A DNA stretch of 64,000 nucleotides, from contig CAMRHE010000354.1 in the NCBI GenBank assembly GCA_947044405.1, positions 1,795,001 through 1,859,000 on the forward strand. The letters run 5' to 3'. The notes below the pieces were generated by a model. The model made no database searches, was not told where the DNA came from, and was given only the letters and a program-made list of their open reading frames with translations. The DNA comes from Leptodactylus fallax. Taxonomy: Eukaryota; Chordata; Amphibia; Anura; Leptodactylidae. Both the position numbers and the translations under genes were made by a program. This document shows positions 33,623 through 45,089 of the stretch, in pieces (the stretch's first letter is position 1; each line of letters opens with the position of its first letter).

Positions 33623-35066
33623 GTAAGGTACATCTGGCGGTTTTATTTTTGCATAATGACATTTTTCGTGCTCATATTATGAATTATAAATGTATGATGA
33701 CTTGTATTCGTAAAGGGTTTCTCCGCCTGTAACATTATACCCTATCCATAAGTTTTATACAATATGGCCTCCTAGCCTGAATATAGAGAGTAGGACTCAA
33801 AGAAAACCCATTCTCATCACTTATGGGTCAAAGCACTTGCTTTCTCATTTGTTATATAATCCAAACACACTAGCGCCCCCTAGAGGAGTGGCGGTATTTA
33901 CACAGAATTGTACCTAGCATCCCAAGCCTGGCTACATGTTTTCTTTATCCTACTTTTCAAGGTGGCTGACTTGTTCCTCTATGGATGGATGAAGGATAGC
34001 ATAAAGTAGTGATCATAGTGACCAGCATTTTTATGGACCAATGCTGGCCGTATATATCCTGTAAAATAAAAGTTTCTATAGGACTGACCAAATTCTTCCA
34101 CAATTGTTGGAATACAGAGGAATCGGACATGTTGGATTCCTCACCCTCCATTGAAATAAACAGGTATGCTCGACCAATCTGAGCATGCATGCTTATGGTA
34201 AAGTCAGGAATAAATCACTCGGCCGACACGTTCACGTTCATTCATCACATAGTCTATTCACATCTCAGTCCCATTCAAGTGAATGGGCTGAGCTGTGATA
34301 CCAAACAAATGTATGGCACTGTGGTTGCTAAATAGTGAAGAGGCCACAGGGCTCACAGCAACTCTGTGTATTTATTAAGGTCAATGTATATATAACATAT
34401 TACCCATAGAGAAGAGCTGCTGCAAAGGACAACACCTGCTCTGGTCAAAGTGTTTCATTTGTGTATTGAAGCGCGTGAATATCCATGTAATCTCTGATTC
34501 ACAGTGTTAAATATTATGCTGTACGTCTTCATAATGTAAGAAATGCACACGGGGTGGGGGGGCACTAGTAAAATTATGTAGAGTCTTCAGAGCAGGATAA
34601 AGGCAAAAATACTACATGTACACAAAAGGATGCTTGCAAAAAGTTACAGTGCACAGCACTGAGTGTATGGAGGGATCAAAAAATAGGACAACCTATATTT
34701 TGACGGTACATGACAAGGGACCGTCAAAATAACGTTCAAGTGAATAGCCTCACATTGCATTGAACGCTCCCGTTAAAAAAAACGGAGGTCACACGGCCAT
34801 TATTTACTGTTTGTCTGAATGTAGTTTAAGAGTACACTGCCTAAGAGAGTCAACAAGAATGATGGGAGGTAATCTTGTAATCTAATAGCATTTAACCCTT
34901 AACCTACTTTACACCTCACTAGATCGGTCAAAAATGACATTACACAAGCATCAGTCCTATGGACTCATCCTGTTCTGTGCTTAGTATCACTATTTCAGAC
35001 ACAGCCGTGTAAGTAGTTTCAAAATTTCTCCTGAAACCTTTGACGACCTCTAAAGCTACTTATGTC
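33623..35066. other. Intronic stretch after the PDE4 exon
   Basis: No second exon was recognised. A partial dispersed repeat (CCCATTCAAGTGAATGGGCTGAG) lies at about 34260-34375. The remainder holds nothing I can name. Confidence 0.45.
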
Positions 35067-35522
35067 TTAAAGGGAACCTGTCTGGTCAGTTTTGGACACT
35101 AAACCACTCACAGGTCCTTATAGCCCATGGGGGTTCAGTGTCCCAAATCGCCCTGTTACAGTATAAAGCCATCCGTGCCCGCAATAAAAATAAAAATGCG
35201 TTGTACTCCCCCTGCGGCTCCTCGCACCAGCGCAGTTCTTCACTGATGTTAGAGGAATACACCTTGGCTTCAGTGCTCATGCGCCGTACCTCCAGGTGTA
35301 CGTCCTTGGCTTCACTGAAGAACTGCACAGACGCCAGGAGCACCAGAGATGAGTCCGAGGAGAGTCATCGGACTCATTTATAGGTAAGTATAAAGGTTTA
35401 TTTTTTTTTAATCGTGGCTACGAATGGCTTTGTTACAGGGTGATTTGGGACACTAAACCCCTGGTCTATAAGGGCCTGTGGGTGGTTTAGTGTCGCAAGT
35501 CAATCTGACAGGTTCTCTTTAA
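35067..35522. mobile_element. piggyBac-type MITE
   Basis: TTAA at 35067-35070 and 35519-35522. The ends are AAGGGAACCTGTC and, reversed, AAGAGAACCTGTC, a terminal sequence common in frog piggyBac-like MITEs. An inner inverted pair (GACACTAAACCACTCACAGG / CCTGTGGGTGGTTTAGTGTC) continues the symmetry. The overlapping open frames on both strands are not genes. Confidence 0.8.
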
Positions 35523-35524
35523 AG

Positions 35525-35586
35525 GTAATATCTGTAAAGCGCTGCAGAATATGTTGGCGCTATGTAAGTAAGTAGAATGAATAAAC
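35525..35586 (+). mobile_element. V-SINE 3' tail fragment
   Basis: ATCTGTAAAGCGCTGCAGAA and the following TGTTGGCGCTATGTAAGTAA match the tail of the SINE at 11236-11495. Only the tail is present, as in a 5'-truncated insertion, and it abuts the MITE. Confidence 0.75.
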
Positions 35587-35589
35587 TAC

Positions 35590-37766
35590 ATTTTTTATTG
35601 CTCTAATGTGTTGAAAATAAACAATAAAATAACTTTGCAACAGATCTCAAACACACCCTATATACAGTAGTCTGTTTCCATTGGTTCCCAACTATAGGAT
35701 AACATACTGTAGGTATAGAAGAGTATGCTTGCAATATCAGACTACACGTGGTTGGTTTGTTGTCTGGAGACATAGGTTTGCACAGGTGTTGTTAAAACCA
35801 AAATGCTTTTGCAAAGTGGCGATATTTTTCATTTTTGATGCCTTGGGATAATAAAAAATTGAGTGTGAAGGTAGAAATAGCTTTTAATACCCATTGAATC
35901 CTGACTTTTGAGGTGACTTCAGGATTAATAGTGAATATTACTGGTGATTTGAGTTATCTTAAGGGTTAATAACAATAGGGTGTCTTACCGTTTTATATAT
36001 ATATTATCCTGAGTAGTAATAACCCTGGTGGTATACATTAATGTAGGGGTTAATGGTAGCATTCCTGATGGTCCAGAGTAGTTTCTCTATGTCAGTCCTC
36101 AGGTACATCCAACAGATCTAGTTTTTTGCTATCCTCAAACCTTCATTTTTTGCAGTCAAACTCCCTGATCTAGGCTAGTGAACAGGTCTCCAGTGGCCCA
36201 GGTGTTAATTGTAGCATCCCTGGTGGTCTGGGGTAGGGGTCCTCAACCTCAGGAGGTATGCCCCACAGTGCTTGGAGATGAAAGCGCTCATTGCGGTTAC
36301 TTGTGACCCGGGAGCGAGTGGTGAGCTTCATTCATCACTCATCACTTTCCTTTCCGCTTCTTCTCCTTTCCAGGCGCCAAGTGCTGACATCTCAGTGGGC
36401 CTGGAACAGAGGGGATGCATGGAGCAGAGGGCTGAGTGGTGAATGCAGCTCACCACTGGTTCCCAGGGCACCACTAACTGCAATGAGCGACTCCATCAGT
36501 ACTGATGGAACTCCTAAAGTAAGAATGGCGCCCACAGTCATGCATAGATGTCGTTCCTGGACATTGAGCAGTGCAGCAATGGGTGAGGGAGCACTGTGGG
36601 TGCCATTATGTTACATGTGGGGGCCATTATGTTCCACGTGGAGGCACTGTGGGGGCGATTTTATTACACTTGAGGGCACTGCAGGGGCCATTATATAACT
36701 GTGATAAGTGATTTATAAGAGATTGCTACATTGGGGGTACTCGGATGGGACTTTCCTCACTAGGGGGGTCTTCACTTGACAAACGCCGGTCTAGGTTAGT
36801 GAAATTCCTGGTGTCCAGTGGGTTACTCACCTCCTCAGCCTCAAGCATTGCCCCTTAATACCTGCACACAGAATGAACTCACTTTTTCTGAGATGTATGT
36901 GACTTCATAAAGGAATAAAGAAGAGGAAAGTGTTCTCTGTAAATGAGACATGTGGGGATAGCTTTTCAGTTCACAATGTTCAGAGATATAAGGGCAAGAG
37001 ATAAGAAAGAGAAGGGGTCAAGATTAGAATAACATGCATGCAGTTTACATAGAGCGTCTCAAGGCTGGCGGGATTTAATGAAGCAGATTCATCCTTTTGG
37101 TGTACATTATATATGTGTAATCCTCCTACACCGCACACTACAGACTTCATTATGTCTCTTAGTCATTTTTTCCTGTTCACTGCCTCTGTAAAAAGCTTAT
37201 GATACCAGTTCATTGCTCCCCTCTATGCTGTACACAGGGAGACGATGGAGGATGTGTGGAGAGATTGATAACAAAGGTTTATTGGCGGTTATATTAATAT
37301 TCATAGACGCATGATATGGTTGGGGAGGCGGCGGATACTGTATAGCCGCTGATATAGACCAACCAATTTACCAATAGGAACTCCAGACAAAAATTACTTT
37401 TCTTGGGAATCCTTAAACCACCCTATTCTACTACTGGGTCTTCTGAGGAACCCATAACTTTGCTCTAGGATCCTGGAAATTTCACCTCTATGTCCTACTG
37501 AATCAACCGTGTTAGTAAAGCCCTGTAAATGGGAACCCCTATGATATCACTTCTGAAGGCAGTCCCTGAAAGCTAGAGTTCATACCACAGCACATGCATC
37601 ACATTGAATACAAGTCTGTCTCTCAGTATGGAGGTCTACCTTACAGATTGACAACTAGGGCATAGCATGGTTCTCCATTATTCATCCCATGGACACTGGT
37701 ATGGAAGTGTAGAGTGTTCTCCAGCAGGTATTCAGTTTTATGTTGTATTAGCTGAGCTTGTCCTCA
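35590..37766. other. Unannotated stretch with a short degenerate repeat
   Basis: At about 36570-36690 there are four or five diverged units of GGGGGCCATTATGTTACA type, resembling the hAT-internal minisatellite. The 135-residue frame at 36291-36698 runs through it and shows no domain. Nothing else was recognised. Confidence 0.45.
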
Positions 37767-37985
37767 TTAAAGGGATTATCCAGTACTGTGATATTTAGTT
37801 CCACTTCCTCTTCTCAGAAATTGACATCACGTCCATTGGTCACTTGGCCATACTGCAGCTCATTCAGATGAATGGGACTAAGCTGCAATACCGGGCACAG
37901 CCACTATACGATGTACATCGCTGTGTTTGGTGAGTAGTAAAGAGGACACAGCAATCCACATCACAGTCATGGCCAACCCCTTTAA
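37767..37985. mobile_element. TTAA-flanked MITE
   Basis: TTAA at 37767-37770 and 37982-37985. The ends read AAGGGATTATCCAGTACTGTGAT and, reverse complemented, AAGGGGTTGGCCATGACTGTGAT. Internal GAATGGGACTAAGCTGCAATACC is a sequence frequently seen in frog MITEs. Confidence 0.7.
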
Positions 37986-38005
37986 GGGTGTCTTATGATA
38001 TATAT

Positions 38006-38437
38006 ATATTGTGATAACTTGGGGAATTAGACTCAAAATGGCAGCAGACTCCTGGTCCGGACAGTGGTGGTTCGTGGTACTGGGCGCCGGAAAGATAGCT
38101 TTCAGACGGTCCAAGCGTAAAATAAAGCTGGCTTTATTCAGCTTAACTGCAACACAGCAAAACAACAAAAAGCCTATGCCACAGTTAGGGTCCTAACTCA
38201 CTCCTTGAGCCCCTAACTGTCCTGACTATTGCTCAGCTCCAGCAACAGTCCCCTGTGGACCCAGCCCTTCTGGGACAGAGCCTATCTCTCTGTCCTTAGC
38301 TGGTCCACCATCTCCTGCTTCCTGCAGGATACTCCAGCCTCTCTGGAGTTACGCGCCCCCACCCAAAGGCATGGCTGAGAGCCTTTTCTGGTCTGGCCTG
38401 GGTCGCTCAACAGCGCCCTCTGGTTCACATACTTACA

Positions 38438-38441
<4 letters not shown>
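38006..38441. mobile_element. Solo LTR in a TA-rich site
   Basis: The segment 38010-38437 begins TGTGATAACTTGGGG and ends CATACTTACA and lies in an (AT)n tract. ATAT is found on both sides (38006-38009 and 38438-38441), although in such a tract the duplication is weak evidence. AATAAA occurs at about 38120 on + and also on the minus strand (palindromic context). No coding part. The family is unknown. Confidence 0.6.

Positions 38442-38464
<23 letters not shown>
38438..38464. repeat. (AT)n microsatellite
   Basis: An uninterrupted alternation of A and T immediately after the solo LTR. It may have expanded from the target site. Confidence 0.9.
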
Positions 38465-38468
<4 letters not shown>

Positions 38469-38469
38469 A

Positions 38470-39670
38470 GTAAATGGCACAGTGCTAGAAAATGTCATAA
38501 CATAACAGAGAGGATACTTACCAGTTCTTTCCTTTGCTGCATCTGTCTGAAGTCATCTTCTTGGCTGCAGAGGTAACATGTCTTCTGTATATACTCTACG
38601 CCACTGGCCTCAGTAGTATATGACATGTAACCGCTGAGGACATAGAATATGTAATGACACACAGGGTAGTCGCTGCACCACCCAGTACACCAGCCTACCA
38701 GAGGGGTAGAAGCACTGGGGAGCACTGGTACTTTACTGAGATAGTCTTAAAGTACAACCAGGGTTAACAGCAGATACTGGGGTACAGCGGTAGTTCACTG
38801 AAGTTACTCAGGAATTTCGTAGAATGTAACATATGTCCTACGGCAACACACAGGTCCTGAGGCAACATACAGGTCCTGCAGCAACACACAGGCAGACACG
38901 GGTCCTACTACTCCAGATGGACCCAATAGACGCAGAAAACCTCCTTTTGTGAAGAGGCTTTCCCACCTGGTGTGACTGTAAAGCATAAGGCAAAAGCATG
39001 AATAGGTTTGTCTTTTGAGTTCCACGAAAGCACAGCAGCGACATATTCAGGTTGAACAGGATTCTGCCTGTTTGCTTAGAATCATTGGGCCGCACGCTTT
39101 CCAGAAAGTGTCAAACTGAAGAAGGCGCAATGACTCAGGAACAACAATACTTAAAGTGGCAGTGACACACAAATATAGCTCAGTGAGTCAGCGTAAACAA
39201 TGTAATGTAACACCTAGCTAAGACTAAACCTGTTGAAGGGGGTGGCTTTCATTACCTTACAAATGGCGAGTATCCTCTCTTTTTATGGTATGACATTTTG
39301 TAGCACTAGGATATTTTTTTTCTATAAATTGGAAAATCCCCAGTCTAGTGAAGACAAGGCTCTAATACAGCCCCCCCCCCCCCATATACAAAAAATCTGT
39401 ATAAGGCACGAGGAAGAGTTCAATAGGACTAGGGGCAACCAGATGATTCTCACCAGACAACCCCTGAGTCATACAAAGTTCATTCAAAAGGTTGCATGAG
39501 GCTACGTTCATCCTAGCATTGGCCTATTTGTTGATCTGGTCCGTTGGAGAACCAGAACAACGGACAGGTGGAATGCATGTAATAGCGGTTACAAACAGAT
39601 AACCTGACCACTTAAAAAGCAGTTACACACAGAAACCCGTGGCTCCTATAGACTATAATGGGGTCCACTG
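38470..39670. other. Unannotated stretch, LTR-like texture
   Basis: A 13-base C run lies at 39371-39383. The part at about 38650-39220 contains three copies of CAACACACAGGTCCTG-like sequence and could be another LTR remnant, but its ends were not defined. No gene seen. Confidence 0.4.
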
Positions 39671-39675
39671 GGTTT

Positions 39676-39840
39676 AGTGATATGCTTTACAGCGGTGTCA
39701 CAGCCATAGGCAACAATACTCTGGAGCCGTAGGAGACTCTGCCTTGCAGGACTTTTCTCTCTGCTGATTTTAGGTGGAGTCTCCTACGGCTCCAGAGTAT
39801 TGTTGCCTATCGCCATGACACTGCTGTAAAGCATATCACT
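39676..39840. repeat. Inverted repeat, 63-bp arms
   Basis: Arms 39676-39738 and 39778-39840 (AGTGATATGCTTTACAGC outward) differ at about four positions. The spacer is 39 bp. The outer sequence resembles a dispersed repeat also present at 44187-44437 (GGACTTTT/CTCTGCTGATTTT motif). It could form a strong hairpin. Confidence 0.9.
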
Positions 39841-39844
39841 AAAT

Positions 39845-40720
39845 GCTGTTAACAGAACAGAAGGTCAAACAACATGGCCACCACCATAAACACATACAGA
39901 AAATAGAATAAAATATATTTAAAAAAAACTACAATCAGAAAATAAAAACAGATGAGAAAACAGTGATAGATTTCTCTATTTGGTTTTAATAAATTAAAAT
40001 AAAAAATAGCGACATATTTCCTTTAAATTGCTACAAAAAGTAGCACAACCCAAAGCCTGAACTATGAGCCCCGTCCCAATGTTACGGCTCAGTTTGCTCA
40101 GTCGACAGCAGGCTGGAGTGACTGCAGAGTGAATAGGGAAATCCATCTACACGACATTTATGTTGTGCTGACTCTGGAGCTTTAGTCCAGGAGACATGAT
40201 TGACATGTATGTGGACAAGGAATAGCGGCATATTACCATAGATGTGTACACAAGGGACATGTGACGGTTACAGCTCGGTGTTAGTCTCCCACGCGGTGAC
40301 CACACTTTACTCACCAGTCGATAGACTCATTTCACCTTCTTTGTTTCTGTTCATGCTTGGCTCAATACTCATTAATGTTTCTCATGGGCCGGTCCATATC
40401 ATTAACACTCAGACGCGGCCCCTTATAACCCCCGGGACAATTTACAATTGATTTCCAAGCATACTATGTTAAAGATGTTTTTTATGTGCAAAGCTTGACA
40501 GACCATTAACACTCTGTATAAAAATTTTACTTCAAAGCATAAAAACATGGAGATGAGCTAAACCTGGATTCTACATTGTGCACAAGTATTAACCCATCAG
40601 TCACCCACCCAGTTATCCCGGCATGAAGTCTCAGACTCGTAATATACTCTGCAGACATGAAAAATACCATTTCTCAGTAATTGTCATTATTTGTGGACAC
40701 TCTTTATAGTCCTTTTTTTT
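39845..40720. other. Unannotated stretch
   Basis: AT-rich, with no gene or definable repeat recognised. Confidence 0.45.
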
Positions 40721-40721
40721 T

Positions 40722-41455
40722 TTTAGCATCTTGGGGTCTAGGCCCTTAACTCAACACTTCCCCCAGAGGCAAGAGCTACCATTCCAGCTCCTAAAGATAT
40801 TACCAGGTGATCCCTTTCCTCCCACACATGTCTTTATTACAGTGGGATACACCCCAAATTTATGTACCTCTTGCTGAACAAGAATGGATACAACTTGTCA
40901 AACATCGTGTTGGGGAATATGGTACAAAGTTGTAGTAAGGCGCATGTTAAATTTATGTGGTTCAGGTCCATAACTGCTGTGAGTCAACACTGCCCACAGG
41001 GGCAAGAGCAACCATTGCACCTACTGGAGATATTACCAGGTAATCTCTTTCCTCACAAACATGTCCATATTGCACTGGGGCACCCTCCAAATTTCTGAAC
41101 CTCTTGATGTCCAGGAATCCTGACAATTTGACAAGCATGTTGGGGAAAATGGTACAAAGTTGTAGAAAGGTGCAATTTAAGTTTTTGTGGTCTAGGCCCA
41201 TAACTGCTGTAACTCAACGCTGCCCCCAGAGGCAGTAGCAACCCTTGTTCCTTCTGAAGATATTACCAGGTGATCACTTTCCTCCCAAACATGTCCATAT
41301 TCCCCTGGGTTGGCCCCCAAATTTCTGAATCTTTTGATGTCCTGAAATTGGGTCAACTTGCCAAACATTAAGTACTGTTGGAGAATACAGTACAAAGTTG
41401 CAGTAAGGCGCATGATAAATTTTTGTGGTCTAGGCTCATAACTGCTGTAACTGCC
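40722..41455. repeat. About 230-bp tandem triplication
   Basis: The marker AGATATTACCAGGTRATC starts at 40795, 41028 and 41258 (spacing 233 and 230). Each unit also holds GTACAAAGTTGTAGTAAGGCGC and TAACTGCTGT. The copies are diverged by roughly a tenth to a fifth, so the event is old. The short frames inside recur once per unit and are not genes. Confidence 0.85.
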
Positions 41456-42319
41456 TTAGAGCAACAGATAAGGAAAGTCTATTCCAGCCCTATCTATGCA
41501 GGAACATGAAGCTACATTTCTTTTGACTTCTTCAAGCCAGCCAAAACTTGTAGTGTAGAAGAGTCTGAATTGAATGTCGCCCCAGTCCAAAGCTGCGTTC
41601 CCTGTGGTGCTGTTCACATGAATCACGGCAGTTGTGACAGGCATTCGGGAACACGGCCCACAGCGGCTTTCCTGCAGCTATCTTACTGTGTATTTATGAC
41701 ATGAAGACCCTCAATCCATAAGTCTTGCATGAATAATTTGTGCGCTCGTATCCATGGTATGAGCAGGTAGAGATCCTTCCTATGAATCATCATTAGACAT
41801 AAGAGCGCAGGTTATACAGAGTATTAATTAACTCTATTAACCTTAACGGGCGACAATGCCTTGGAAAAAGAAATATTAGTTAAAAAGGGCGATGTTGGGC
41901 GACATGGCGGAGAACCAAGGAATAATTAGATGATAAATAATTCATTGATGCATGCACTCATTTATAATACTGCAAATATGACACCCCTGCAAAGTGGTCG
42001 TGACTTATGTGGAAGTATGGATTGCTATTTATTTAATGAAATGGCGCTACGATCCCCTGTTACCTCCCCCTCCCTGACAAGAACTCCGCAGTGATGGCTT
42101 GGTCATGAATCATCTACGTAGTACCTTATTGCCGTATCCTGTTGTATTGCTAGGAGCGGACTGTTTTACACAATTTGCATCCATATGGAACTTCCATACC
42201 CAATGGGGCCGATATATTATGCTTAGTGATGGGCGAACCTCACGAGAACATACGAGAGGTTCACCAGGAAATTTAGTTTCAGATCAAACCAGTGGAAGAA
42301 GAAGAGAATAGTAAAGTTG
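41456..42319. other. Unannotated stretch
   Basis: No supported feature. A GATGGGCGAACCTC-type segment near 42225 occurs in many frog repeats as I recall. Confidence 0.4.
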
Positions 42320-42363
42320 ATTATTATACTCTGAGGTCTCTTCAGGCTCCAGAGTATAATAAT
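42320..42363. repeat. Hairpin related to hAT hairpins
   Basis: ATTATTATACTCTG and CAGAGTATAATAAT pair around a short, imperfect centre. This is the same motif as at 2721, 50157 and 50452. It is followed by an ACTCACCTTTCCTGG segment also seen near the other copies, so it is probably a fragment of the same element. Confidence 0.7.
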
Positions 42364-42445
42364 CGTTGGCTAGTTAGGGTGTGTAAAGCAAAAAACAAAA
42401 AATGTACTCACCTTTCCTGGACTTGGAGGACTTCCCATACACCAC

Positions 42446-42496
42446 TGCTTCTCAGCCTTTTGGCTAACATCAAGTATAGTATCTGTTCCTATCAGT
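42446..42496 (+). pseudogene. U2 snRNA-like fragment
   Basis: Resembles the first 45-50 nucleotides of U2 spliceosomal RNA, with CTTCTCAGCCTTTTGGCTAA and TAGTATCTGTTCCTATCAG including most of the branch-site recognition region. There are several substitutions. The remaining two thirds of U2 and its promoter elements are missing, so it is either a retro-pseudogene fragment or part of a U2-derived SINE. Confidence 0.75.
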
Positions 42497-42499
42497 GGT

Positions 42500-44071
42500 C
42501 AAGTCTGGGCCATTGTGTAGAATGGAGAACCACATGGTGTTGCTGTAATGGTACATATCATTTCTTTTTTATGTCACATAATTTATTTATCACAAGGATC
42601 AAGCAAGGAAGTCCGTCCTTGAGTTCTACTGGTAGTTGTAATGCCATCCATTTTGCCAACAATTTCTCAACCTTGGTCTCCTTTTCCTTGGGAGATACTG
42701 TGAGCAAGATGGGCTCTCCCTAAGTTTTCGGGAGGGGAAGCCATCGATCTCTGAGCCTTGCAGAACAATTATGGTTTGGGAAGGTTACGGAAGGTTTATA
42801 GGGACCATCTCTTTTTGTAGCGAGTCTGTGATAGACCATTGCATCCTTGCACTTGGGTGAAAGAGAGCATCTTGGGCTGTCAAGATATTGTTGTCCATGA
42901 GTGCCATGCAATGCCTTGTTTCCTTTGGAGGTTAAAATGCAATAGGGTGACTTGCGATAAATTCCTAGGGGAATAGAATTGTCCAAACTGGACAAACTCT
43001 TCAAGGATGCAGAAGAACAAGATGGCGCCTCTTGCTGGACTTTGTCAAGGGGACTGTAACATGGATTCACCCATTCCCCTGTGTACGTATAAACTAATTC
43101 CATCTAGGTGATTGCTATAATAGCTATAGCCCTGAATACGGCTGGTTTTCCGTAGTGCGTAGTGGTCCTTTAAGAAGATCCTTCCTCGGTCGATTCATTG
43201 ACATCTGACTATGGGCCAAGGCAGCTGATAAATGGTGACACCAATCTTGGATCTTCAGTCCTCATACTGATGACATCTAAGACTAGTTTGATATATACTC
43301 TATAACTATTCTGTAACGAGACCTATTCAGGTCTGGATGTAGTTGTACCTACCTAATGTTTACACTGCTGAACAGCTCAGTGTGGGCAGAATTGCGGAGT
43401 GATTCATGGCTGTGCTTTAAGACCACAATATGAAGTCATATACGGTTATACCAATGCAAACAGTTTCCTCCCAGTTGATAACTGGTAAATATAAAGCGGA
43501 TTGGATTTTGTTCCCTGTTTTGAATTTTTTTGGAATCAGCGCCCCTCTTACCCATAGTTTGTTTTTGGTAATGCAGGCTGTGTGTTTTTAATTGAATAGG
43601 GGGTGAGCTGCAATACCAGATCACTGATCTGTAACCCTTGTAAACACGACACAGACTACTCACAGAACACCAAATTAATTCACCGACAACTCACCATAAA
43701 TTAAATCTATGAACCGTCACTAATTTTACACAGTATGTCGGCCAACAACTCTCAGTGGACATGTAAATATTGTTTTACCATCAGTTCACATTAACGTCAC
43801 AAAGCACCAGCTGTAACTCTACAAACAACGTCTTAACTATTACTTGCGCAAGCCATAAGACCATCCCGGTAACACTTCTAGATAAGAGAGGGAGTCCGTT
43901 TGTTTTTACAGTGATCTGTATTACCATTTTGGACAATACGTTTTGATTGGAAAGATTGGATGACAGGGTGTCTCATTGGTGAGACCCCGACTGATCAGCT
44001 GTAATCTGCAGGGGAATGTGGCTGCAAGTGCAGCGCCAACACAGGAGAAATGAAGAATTACATTATATCCT
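42500..44071. other. Unannotated stretch
   Basis: The 127-residue minus frame (42720-43103) and the plus frame (42292-42723) show no domain and cross the hairpin or U2 fragment. I do not call them genes. Confidence 0.45.
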
Positions 44072-44501
44072 TTAAAAAGGCTGTCCAGGATTAGAAAACT
44101 TGGCTGCTTTCTTTCAAAAACAGCACCACACCTGCCCATGGGTTATGTCTGGTAATGCAGGTTATCTCAATTGAAGTGAATGAAGCTTACGCTAGGCTCA
44201 CACTAGCGTTGCCTCTCCATTATTCTGGTCCATTGGAGGAGGACCGCTAAAATAACGGTTACTCATGGAGTCTAACGGACCCCATTAACTTTAATCAAGG
44301 TCTGTCAGGTGTCCATTGTTTTAAAATTGAAACCTGCGGATCAAAAAGTCCTCCGTGCAGAACTTTTTCCTCTGCTGATTTTCAGGCAGACATAGTGAAG
44401 GATTCTCCACCGCAGCCTTACCATATGCCACCTATGGACAGGTATGATACTGTTTTTGAAAGAAAGCAGCCATGTTTTTCTAATTTTGGACAATCCTTTA
44501 A
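44072..44501. mobile_element. TTAA MITE with nested repeat
   Basis: TTAA at 44072-44075 and 44498-44501. The inverted ends are long, about 55-60 bp: GTCCAGGATTAGAAAACTTG with GCTGCTTTCTTTCAAAAACAG outward from both sides. A different repeat, about 44187-44437 (starting near TAGGCTCACACTAGCGTTG), occupies the middle and looks like a later insertion. Confidence 0.7.
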
Positions 44502-44579
44502 TATCCCAAAACGTTAGAGATGCTCTTTGTAGCCAATATCTACTGTGGCTGGATAAGGTTTCTGAACAGACTACACCTC

Positions 44580-45085
44580 TACTATGTAAAAGGGGTGGTG
44601 ATGTCATAGAGTAAGGTGGCTGGGTTATCTATGAGGGCTGGTAATGTCATAGGATTAGTTAGTAGGGTTATGGGGGGGGCTTGTGATGTCTCATTGTGGG
44701 ATGGGGTCATATGTAAAGAACTGATGATAAGGGAGCTGGTTTATCTAAAGAGGTATAGTGATGTCACAGAGTAAAAGAACTGGGTTATCTGGGGAGAACT
44801 GGTGATGTCACAGTGTAAAGGGGTCGGTTTTTATGGGTCTTCTAATGATGTCAGAGAGAGGAGACTGGGTTAACTTAGAGTACTGATGATGTCATGGAGT
44901 AACTAGGTGGCGGTTATCTAATGTCGTCACAGAATTAGAAGCCTAGATAATCTAAAGACGGCTAGTGATGTCACAAAATGAAGAATTGGAATCATCTGGC
45001 ACGACTGGTGATGTCACAGAATAAGTAGGTGGGGTTATCTAATGCTGTTACAAAATTAGGAGGCCAGAGAGGGCTGGTGATGTCA
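44580..45085. repeat. Degenerate repeat around GGTGATGTCACAG
   Basis: About ten irregular units of 40-60 bp, each with (T/G)GTGATGTCACAGARTAA and TGGGTTATCT. The CRE-like TGATGTCA core recurs in every unit but is most simply a property of the repeat. Confidence 0.75.
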
Positions 45086-45089
45086 CAGT

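Noticed and set aside
36291..36698. 135-residue frame as a possible exon
   Set aside because: It runs into a degenerate GGGGCCATTAT repeat. No domain and no matching splice sites.
38650..39220. Another solo LTR
   Set aside because: The texture is suggestive, but no pair of TG/CA ends with a convincing duplication was found.
42720..43103. 127-residue minus-strand frame
   Set aside because: No recognisable domain and no splice signals. A single frame of this length is expected by chance in 64 kb.
44580..45085. Array of CRE-like enhancer sites (TGATGTCA)
   Set aside because: The motif is part of a degenerate tandem repeat. Nothing else suggests regulation.
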